Shown here piece after piece: positions 1 to 4,949 of a DNA stretch of 11,066 nucleotides. This DNA comes from Clostridiales bacterium (GTDB lineage: Bacteria > Bacillota > Clostridia > Christensenellales > Christensenellaceae). The notes below the pieces were generated by a model. The model saw nothing but the letters and a program-made list of their open reading frames with translations, was not told the DNA's origin and did no database searches. Numbering within the stretch: the stretch's first letter is position 1; each line of letters begins with the position of its first letter. Made by a program: the position numbers and the translations under genes. The stretch is taken from positions 1 through 11,066 of the forward strand of contig QAKS01000002.1 in the NCBI GenBank assembly GCA_003343685.1, in the 5' to 3' direction.

Positions 1-1281
1 GGCCAACGGAAAAACCGCCTCCATGCTCTCCTGTTTTCCGTTTACGGAGTTGATGACCGCCTTGCCGTTATATCTTCTCAGCGCCCGCTCCATCGCCGCG
101 CTGTCCGACGTGTCTATCTGCAAAGGAAGGTCTATGACCGACTGCAGCTCCAAGACCGCCTGCTCCAGCATCTGCGCCTCGTCAATCCCCGGCACGCCTA
201 CGTTCACGTCCAGAATTTGTGCGCCCCGTTCCTGCTGCGCAATTCCCTCCGACAGAATATAGTCCACGTCGTTTTCCCGCAGTGCCTGCTGAAAACGTTT
301 TTTCCCCGTTGGGTTGATCCTCTCGCCGATCAGCACGGGGCGCGCTCCGAACTCCACGGCATGTGTGTAGGACGAGGCGCATACCCTGTGCTTTTTCTCC
401 GTCCTTACCGGAACGAGCCCCTTCGTCCTTTTGACCAGCGCTTCAATATATTCCGGCGTCGTCCCGCAGCAGCCGCCGACAATGCGCACGCCTTTTTCCG
501 CCAGCCGCGCGACGTCCTCCGCAAATTCCTCCGGCAGGACGTCGTATACGGTTCTGCCGCTCCGCTCCTTGGGCAGTCCGGCGTTTGGCTTCAGAATCAC
601 AGGCAGCGAGGCGTATTTCAAATATTCCTCCGCCACAGGTGCCAGCTCCTTCGGTCCGAAGGAGCAATTGATCCCCACGGCGTCCGCGCCCAGCCCTTCC
701 AGCATGGCCGTCATTGCGCCGGGCGTTGCTCCCGTCATCAGCTTACCGTCCTCGCCGTAGGCGTTTGAGACAAATATGGGCAGGCTGCTGTTTTCCTTTG
801 CCGCCAAAACCGCCGCCTTTGTCTCATAGCTGTCGTTCATCGTTTCAATCATGATCAGCTCCGCGCCGTATTTTGCGCCCAGTCTGATCGTCTCGGCAAA
901 GACCCGCACCGCCTCCTCAAAGTCAAAATCGCCGAATGGTCTCATCAGCTTGCCCGTGGGGCCTATATCAAGGGCAATGTACTTTTCCTGCCCGCCGGCG
1001 GCTTTCCGCCTCGCCTTTTGTGCGTTTTCCAATGCGGCCTGCACGGTTTCCTCCAATTCGCCGGAAGACATCTTTAAGCTGTTCGCCCCAAACGTATTGG
1101 TGTTGATCACATTGCTGCCCGCCTCAAAATATTCCCTGTGAAGCCTGATAATCGTCTCCGGGTGCGTCAGATTCCAGCTCTCGGGCAGCTCACCCGGCCT
1201 GAGCCCCTGCGCCTGAAGCATCGTCCCCATGCCTCCGTCCAGATAAACGATATTGTCCCTCAAAAATTCCAGAATGTTCAT
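1..1281 (-). CDS. metH: Cobalamin-dependent methionine synthase, N-terminal part (cut by window edge)
   Basis: The product transfers a methyl group from 5-methyl-THF to homocysteine through cobalamin, making methionine in the cytosol. The 427 codons present cover the homocysteine-binding barrel (about residues 1-300) and the start of the pterin-binding barrel. The barrel opens with the glycine-rich LDGGMGTML motif. The zinc ligands are visible as NCS (C206) and GGCCGTTP (C271, C272). The folate domain starts at IGERINPTGKK (about 318-328) and continues with LDVNVGVPGID and INSVNGK. The cap, cobalamin domain and C-terminus lie off the left edge. The start is ATG at 1281, one base after the upstream stop (TGA-C-ATG); there is no strong ribosome binding site, so translation is probably coupled. 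The reactivation domain is encoded by the preceding gene, so the full protein is probably the short type of roughly 800 residues. The reading frame is intact throughout. Confidence 0.96.
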   Translation of the reverse strand, partial: MNILEFLRDNIVYLDGGMGTMLQAQGLRPGELPESWNLTHPETIIRLHREYFEAGSNVINTNTFGANSLKMSSGELEETVQAALENAQKARRKAAGGQEKYIALDIGPTGKLMRPFGDFDFEEAVRVFAETIRLGAKYGAELIMIETMNDSYETKAAVLAAKENSSLPIFVSNAYGEDGKLMTGATPGAMTAMLEGLGADAVGINCSFGPKELAPVAEEYLKYASLPVILKPNAGLPKERSGRTVYDVLPEEFAEDVARLAEKGVRIVGGCCGTTPEYIEALVKRTKGLVPVRTEKKHRVCASSYTHAVEFGARPVLIGERINPTGKKRFQQALRENDVDYILSEGIAQQERGAQILDVNVGVPGIDEAQMLEQAVLELQSVIDLPLQIDTSDSAAMERALRRYNGKAVINSVNGKQESMEAVFPLA

Positions 1282-1282
1282 G

Positions 1283-1957
1283 TCAGTTTTTTCTAAACAC
1301 ACAGTCCTGTTTGTCACAGTCGGTGCAGTCCTTTCTTTTGTTTTCCCCAGCCCGATCCGTAATGCCGATAATAGCCGTCACTGATTTCGCCGGTGACATC
1401 ATCAGGCTGTCGTTCAGCGTCAGTCCGATCTTTGTTGCGCAGTCGAGCGCGTGAAAAATATCCCTCTGGAACGCCAGCGGCAAATCTCCATAGCCGGGGC
1501 TGAACCGAGGCCTCGTATCCCCTCCCGCCGCCTGCGCCTGCCTCCTCATATCCTCTGAAAACACATCGCACAGACTCTCGATCCGCTCCGTTCCGATTGC
1601 CTCAAAAAGCAGCGCTCTGGCGGGCGAAATTCTCCCATATCTCGCAATCAGCCTGTCCACCTCCAGACCCACTGTGGCCGCAAACAGCACCGCGCTGCCG
1701 CAGCCCGCAAGGTTTTTGAACAGCCCCCGAGACGCCGTTTCGGCAAAGGAAAGATCGAGCACGCCGTCCCTCCTGCCGACAGGGAAAACGCGCCAGCATA
1801 CCCTGTAACTCAGTTTTCCCGCAAGCTCCTCCAAGCAGCTGTCCAGCAGGCGGGACACTTCGCCTTCTTCCGTTTTTCCGCCTCCGGCGTACCGCAGTAT
1901 CTCCCTGCGGCAAACCGGAGGCGCCTTATAATTCTTTACATAAACCGCGTCCGTCAT
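1283..1957 (-). CDS. Stand-alone methionine synthase activation-domain protein
   Basis: This 224-residue protein matches the C-terminal S-adenosylmethionine-binding activation domain of long MetH enzymes. That domain reductively remethylates cobalamin that has become oxidised. Visible marks are the helix ARALLFEAIGTERIESLCD (about 113-131), the SAM-binding RFSPGYGDLPL (151-161; R151 and Y156 correspond to conserved residues of the family), and MMSPAKSVTAIIGI (186-199). The tail has three cysteines in CTDCDKQDC (C211, C214, C219), often seen in the stand-alone form and possibly metal-binding. The start codon overlaps the metF stop as ATGA, and metH begins one base after this gene ends, so all three are probably co-translated. 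A split arrangement of this kind is known from Thermotoga maritima. The partner assignment rests on position and homology; the electron donor is not visible here. Confidence 0.9.
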   Translation of the reverse strand: MTDAVYVKNYKAPPVCRREILRYAGGGKTEEGEVSRLLDSCLEELAGKLSYRVCWRVFPVGRRDGVLDLSFAETASRGLFKNLAGCGSAVLFAATVGLEVDRLIARYGRISPARALLFEAIGTERIESLCDVFSEDMRRQAQAAGGDTRPRFSPGYGDLPLAFQRDIFHALDCATKIGLTLNDSLMMSPAKSVTAIIGITDRAGENKRKDCTDCDKQDCVFRKN

Positions 1958-2835
1958 GGCCTGCTCAAAATATCCGAAAGATTGCTTTTGATTTTCCCTG
2001 CCACATCCGGCTTGTTCATCGTATATACGTGGACGTTTTTAATGCCGTTTGCATACAGGTCGATAATCTGATCTGTTGCATAGGCAATTCCCGCCTGCTT
2101 CATGGCGGCGGGCGATCCGCCGAATTTATCCACCAGACTTTTGAATCTCTGCGGCATAAAAGAGCCGGAAAGCTTTATCGCCTGCGCCACCTGCTTCGCA
2201 TTGGTAATCGGCATGATACCTGGAATCACCGGCACAGTAATTCCTGCCTCTCTGATTTTATAGAGAAAATTATACAGCAGATTGTTGTCAAAAAACATCT
2301 GTGTGACCAAAAAATCGCATCCGGCGTCTACCTTTTCTTTTAAATGCCTGATATCCTCCTCCTGATTTCTGCTTTCCAGATGTATTTCCGGATAACATGC
2401 TCCGCCGATGCAAAAGTCCGCCTCGGAAGCCTTCAGCTCCCGGACCAGATCTACCGCATACCGATATGGCCAATTGCTCCTGTCCGCAGACGCCAGTTCC
2501 GGCGTCAAATCTCCTCTCAAGGCCATCACATTTTGTATTCCCGCCCTCTTAATATTCTCAATTCTGCTGCGCACCGTGTCCTTTGTGGACGACACACACG
2601 TCAAATGAGCCAGCGACGGCACGCCGAAACGTTTCTTAACGTCCTCTGCAATCTCCAGCGTATATTTGCTTGTTCCTCCGCCCGCTCCATAGGTCACGCT
2701 CATAAAAGCAGGCCGAAGCGCGGCAATTTCCTCGATGGCCGCTTTTACACTTTCAAATGCAGTATCCGTTTTCGGGGGGAATACTTCAAAGGACAGCGCC
2801 AGATTCTCTTTTTTTAAAAAATCAGATAATTTCAT
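1954..2835 (-). CDS. metF: 5,10-methylenetetrahydrofolate reductase
   Basis: This FAD-dependent cytosolic barrel enzyme reduces 5,10-methylene-THF to 5-methyl-THF, the methyl donor for MetH encoded just downstream. The 293-residue length is normal for the family. Motifs in order are SFEVFPPK (E17, counterpart of the catalytic Glu), SVTYGAGGGTSKYT (46-59), HLTCVSSTKD, ALRGDL (D109), FCIGGACYPEIH, LVTQMFFDN (Q179) and PVIPGIMPIT. ATG at 2835 is chosen because AAGGA lies 11 bases upstream and the family N-terminus (KLSDFLKK) begins there. The frame stays open to an ATG at 2889, but that codon sits at the expected transcription start and has no ribosome binding site. This is the first gene of the operon, with a leader of about 55 bases. 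No partner gene resembling the acetogen MetV subunit is seen beside it. Confidence 0.96.
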   Translation of the reverse strand: MKLSDFLKKENLALSFEVFPPKTDTAFESVKAAIEEIAALRPAFMSVTYGAGGGTSKYTLEIAEDVKKRFGVPSLAHLTCVSSTKDTVRSRIENIKRAGIQNVMALRGDLTPELASADRSNWPYRYAVDLVRELKASEADFCIGGACYPEIHLESRNQEEDIRHLKEKVDAGCDFLVTQMFFDNNLLYNFLYKIREAGITVPVIPGIMPITNAKQVAQAIKLSGSFMPQRFKSLVDKFGGSPAAMKQAGIAYATDQIIDLYANGIKNVHVYTMNKPDVAGKIKSNLSDILSRP

Positions 2836-2896
2836 AAATATTCTTTTCCTTATCACTCTGCGCATGGACGGCATTGCCAAACCACACATTTTGTCT

Positions 2897-2926
2897 ATTA
2901 TAACTCTAACCGCGCGGATAAGACAA
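2897..2926 (-). promoter_or_regulatory. Sigma-A-type promoter of the metF-metH operon
   Basis: On the minus strand, TTGTCT (2926-2921) is followed by an 18-base spacer and a perfect TATAAT (2902-2897). Transcription would start near 2890, leaving a leader of about 55 bases before the metF start at 2835. That is too short for a SAM riboswitch or a T-box, so any methionine control would have to act on the promoter itself or elsewhere. Confidence 0.75.
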
Positions 2927-3040
2927 GGTTTGTTCGGCTTTCTTTGCAGATAAGCGTTTGGATCACAACATTTTTTCCTGCATCATAAATTTTTGCATCA
3001 TTTGCCCTCCCCCAAAAATTTATTTCTTATTCCCCATGAT

Positions 3041-3076
3041 AATTGCACTTTATTTCTATAATAAACCCGTGCAATT
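3041..3076. promoter_or_regulatory. 8-bp inverted repeat upstream of deoC, candidate operator
   Basis: AATTGCAC (3041-3048) and GTGCAATT (3069-3076) are exact reverse complements separated by 20 bases. The spacer contains a TATAAT at 3057-3062, and the right arm lies where a -35 element would sit for the TATAAT at 3092. Half-sites about 28 bases apart centre to centre would fit a looping or dimeric regulator. This is inference from symmetry; the arms match no operator I can name with confidence. Confidence 0.35.
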
Positions 3077-3091
3077 TGCTTTTTATTGTAT

Positions 3092-3097
3092 TATAAT
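3092..3097 (+). promoter_or_regulatory. Probable -10 element of the deoC-BMC operon
   Basis: This is a perfect TATAAT with a poor -35: the best-placed hexamer, 16 bases upstream, is TGCAAT (3070-3075), which belongs to the inverted repeat. A weak -35 overlapping a dyad suggests an activator-dependent or repressed promoter. Transcription would begin near 3103, giving a leader of about 47 bases that contains the palindrome at 3119-3132. The other TATAAT at 3057-3062 also lacks a good -35. Confidence 0.5.
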
Positions 3098-3118
3098 AAA
3101 AGCGTCACAAGAATCATT

Positions 3119-3132
3119 ATCGCATATGCGAT
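3119..3132. promoter_or_regulatory. 14-bp perfect palindrome before the deoC ribosome binding site
   Basis: ATCGCATATGCGAT is identical to its reverse complement over all 14 bases. It lies between the predicted transcription start and the ribosome binding site GGGAGG (3138-3143). Its symmetry and position suit a repressor operator that blocks the deoC-BMC operon. With no loop it would make a poor RNA hairpin, so DNA binding is more likely than an RNA switch. The cognate regulator is not encoded in this window. Confidence 0.5.
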
Positions 3133-3149
3133 TTTATGGGAGGTAAGGT

Positions 3150-3983
3150 TTGGATATCAATTTAATCATTCAACAGGCTGTTGAGGAAGTCTTGAAGCAG
3201 GTCGGCGCAGCCGGTTGTGCTGCAGGCGCGGACAACGGAGATCTCTCTCCGGCAAGCATGGCGAAATATCTGGATGATACGCTGCTGAAAGCAGATGCGA
3301 CCATCGAGCAAATTAAAGCCGTCTGCGACGAGGCCAAGCAGTATCACTGCGCAAGCGTATGTGTAAACACCGGATATATTGCCTATGTTGCCGAGCAGCT
3401 CTCCGGCAGCGGCGTAACACCCTGCTGTGTTATCGGATTCCCTCTCGGAGCCATGACGAGCGAAGCAAAGGCAGCTGAGACAAGAGACGCCATTCAGAAG
3501 GGCGCCCGCGAGGTTGATATGGTTATCAACGTCGGCGCGATTAAGTCCAGAAACTGGGATCTCGTTCTTTCCGACATTAAGGCTGTTGTCGACGCAGCCC
3601 GCGGCTATGCCAAGACAAAGGTCATTATTGAGGCATGCCTGCTGACAAATGAAGAGAAAATCAAAGCCTGCGAGCTTTCCAAGCAGGCTGGCGCTGATTT
3701 TGTGAAGACCTCTACAGGCTTCTCTACAGGCGGTGCAACCTTAGAGGATGTACGTCTTATGAGGCAGACAGTTGGCCCTAACATGGGCGTTAAGGCGTCC
3801 GGCGGCGTCCGCACCTATGAGGATGCCGTTGCCATGATCAAGGCCGGAGCTACACGCATCGGCACAAGCAACGCTGCTGCTATCGTGACAGGCAAAGCAG
3901 CTGAGCATAAGTGCGTCGGCTGCGGAAACTGCAAGGCAAAGTGCCCCACAGGCGCTGCCGTTATCACAAACACTTGCTACTAA
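3150..3983 (+). CDS. deoC: Deoxyribose-phosphate aldolase with microcompartment-targeting N-terminus and Fe-S-like C-terminal tail
   Basis: The enzyme splits 2-deoxyribose-5-phosphate into glyceraldehyde-3-phosphate and acetaldehyde. The aldolase core spans about residues 36-248 with all catalytic residues: D123 in EVDMVINVG, Schiff-base lysine K186 in [10 protein letters not shown] and K215 in VKASGGVRT. The core ends with [13 protein letters not shown]. Two parts are extra. Residues 1-19 form an amphipathic helix ([18 protein letters not shown]) followed by an Ala/Gly linker to about 31, the layout of BMC encapsulation peptides. Residues 251-277 carry C255-X2-C258-X2-C261-X3-C265-P, an iron-sulfur-type motif, and a further cysteine at C276. 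The start is TTG at 3150, six bases after GGGAGG. A PduA-like shell gene follows 30 bases later. At 277 residues it exceeds the usual 215-260. The aldolase identity is near certain; targeting and cluster binding are inferred. Confidence 0.95.
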   Translation: MDINLIIQQAVEEVLKQVGAAGCAAGADNGDLSPASMAKYLDDTLLKADATIEQIKAVCDEAKQYHCASVCVNTGYIAYVAEQLSGSGVTPCCVIGFPLGAMTSEAKAAETRDAIQKGAREVDMVINVGAIKSRNWDLVLSDIKAVVDAARGYAKTKVIIEACLLTNEEKIKACELSKQAGADFVKTSTGFSTGGATLEDVRLMRQTVGPNMGVKASGGVRTYEDAVAMIKAGATRIGTSNAAAIVTGKAAEHKCVGCGNCKAKCPTGAAVITNTCY

Positions 3984-4013
3984 TATAAAAAATAATTTGG
4001 AGGATTACATACA

Positions 4014-4286
4014 ATGGAAGCATTGGGAATGGTTGAAACAAGAGGTTTGATCGGCGCTATCGAGGCTGCCGACGCTATGGTTAAGGCTGCAAACGTAAAA
4101 CTGATCGGCAAAGAAATGATCGGCAGCGGTCTCGTAACGGTTATGGTTCGCGGTGATGTCGGCGCTGTCAAGGCGTCCGTTGACGCCGGTGCCGCAGCCG
4201 CCAAGAGGGTCGGCGATCTGTATGGAGTTCACGTGATTCCCCGTCCCCACAGTGATGTGGAGCAGATTCTGCCCGCTGCAAAATAA
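4014..4286 (+). CDS. Hexameric bacterial microcompartment shell protein, PduA/EutM-like
   Basis: A 90-residue single-BMC-domain protein that would assemble into hexameric tiles of a protein shell around metabolic enzymes. It opens with [12 protein letters not shown], and continues with [17 protein letters not shown], the pore loop IGSG (36-39), [15 protein letters not shown] (46-59) and the ending [12 protein letters not shown] (72-83). K24 and R77 correspond to the PduA edge residues K26 and R79 that join neighbouring hexamers. The small serine-containing pore resembles PduA, which passes small polar substrates. Its ribosome binding site GGAGG (3999-4003) lies 10 bases before ATG. It follows deoC by 30 bases and precedes a terminator, so it is the last gene of a two-gene unit. 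A closed shell also needs pentameric vertex proteins and usually trimeric tiles, and none is encoded here. Its own symbol (pduA versus eutM) cannot be chosen from the sequence. Confidence 0.95.
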   Translation: MEALGMVETRGLIGAIEAADAMVKAANVKLIGKEMIGSGLVTVMVRGDVGAVKASVDAGAAAAKRVGDLYGVHVIPRPHSDVEQILPAAK

Positions 4287-4306
4287 GTATGCTATAACAC
4301 AGCGCA

Positions 4307-4344
4307 GGGGAAACGGACACACAGTCTGTTTCCCTTTCTTTTTT
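4307..4344 (+). terminator. Intrinsic terminator of the deoC-BMC operon
   Basis: The left arm GGGAAACGGAC (4308-4318) pairs with GTCTGTTTCCC (4324-4334) over 11 positions, with one G-T pair, around an ACACA loop. A T-rich tract (tttcttttttt-like, 4335-4344) follows at once. It starts about 20 bases after the shell-protein stop. The tract runs to within two bases of the next gene's ribosome binding site. Confidence 0.9.
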
Positions 4345-4355
4345 CGGAGCGTGAT

Positions 4356-4823
4356 ATGAGTTGGTTTAATCTGCATGGTTTTCTTTTTGTTCTGATTATT
4401 CTCATACCGAACATTCTTTTTTCAGTCACCCGTCAAGACGGTTTTCAAAATAAATATCACAATAAGACGGCAGCAGTACTGGAACAGCTTGGCCGATTCG
4501 GGTGTTTTGGATTTATGTTTCTCTCCATTCCCGTCGTATGCCGTGGCTTTTGGTTTCACGGAGCAGATTCTGTCTATCTGATATCGGGCGCCTGCCTCGT
4601 CCTGCTGTATTGTCTCGGCTGGATTGTTTTTTGGAAAGAGGATTCCGTAAAAAAGGCATTGACCTTATCCATCCTGCCGTCCCTGCTGTTTTTGGAAAGC
4701 GGAATCGTCACATGCAATCTCCCGCTTATCTTCTTCGCGGTGATATTTGCAGTCTGTCATATTACTATCAGCTATAAAAATGCAGTATTATCCGGCAAAC
4801 ATACAGACAGCTTGACGCATTAA
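4356..4823 (+). CDS. Small multi-spanning membrane protein, function unknown
   Basis: I do not recognise a characterised family. The 155 residues are strongly hydrophobic, with about five likely membrane segments near 5-24, 47-64, 73-92, 99-117 and 121-139. A polar, charged loop (about 25-46, including RQDGFQNKYHNK) lies between the first two. The motif LEQLGRFGCFGF at the start of segment two looks conserved-like, but no catalytic or transport signature is seen. The start is ATG at 4356 with GGAG (4346-4349) six bases upstream. The gene begins only 12 bases after the terminator T-tract of the shell-protein operon and shows no clear promoter of its own, so it may depend on read-through. It ends facing htpG, which is convergent. 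Coding status is supported by the ribosome binding site, length and consistent membrane topology. Confidence 0.75.
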   Translation: MSWFNLHGFLFVLIILIPNILFSVTRQDGFQNKYHNKTAAVLEQLGRFGCFGFMFLSIPVVCRGFWFHGADSVYLISGACLVLLYCLGWIVFWKEDSVKKALTLSILPSLLFLESGIVTCNLPLIFFAVIFAVCHITISYKNAVLSGKHTDSLTH

Positions 4824-4949
4824 GTCCCCCTTTTCGTTCCATTACTTACTTAACCGCCCGGTTTTCGGCAGACAAAAGCCGCGGCCGATCGGCGCTTTGG
4901 CCAAAACAGCTGCGGCAGAAGCCAACACAATCTTTTTTATCTCGTTTCG
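4824..4949. other. Convergent spacer between membrane gene and htpG
   Basis: Both flanking genes end here. It contains a perfect 10-bp palindrome GCCGATCGGC (4884-4893) nested in AAAGC...GCTTT (4876-4897), and TTGGC/GCCAA arms (4898-4902 and 4920-4924) followed on the plus strand by a T-run at 4932-4937. These may form a loose two-way terminator, but the stems are short or interrupted, so no specific terminator is claimed. Confidence 0.35.

Larger units (their letters stand above)
2927..3149. other. AT-rich divergent control region upstream of deoC
   Basis: No gene is supported here. The stretch is clearly more AT-rich than the flanking genes. It holds two TATAAT hexamers on the plus strand (3057-3062 and 3092-3097), a direct repeat TGCATCAT (2979-2986 and 2994-3001, 15 bases apart), an 8-bp inverted repeat around the first hexamer and a 14-bp palindrome near the deoC start; the last two have their own entries. 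A C-rich patch lies at 3005-3013. A short open frame at 2958-3146 has no family features and is taken as chance. Confidence 0.6.

Noticed and set aside
217..768. Plus-strand 183-codon open frame opposite metH
   Set aside because: It is antisense to conserved MetH motifs (zinc and folate sites), has no recognisable domains, and is explained by the codon bias of the real gene.
2836..2889. Longer metF starting at 2889
   Set aside because: That ATG lies at the expected transcript start with no ribosome binding site; the 2835 start has AAGGA and the family N-terminus.
2836..2896. SAM riboswitch or T-box in front of metF
   Set aside because: The leader after the predicted start is only about 55 bases and shows no S-box core or T-box sequence.
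3098..3112. Catabolite-response (cre) site near AAAAGCGTCACAA
   Set aside because: It matches the cre core only partly, lacking the required flanking TG and CA positions.
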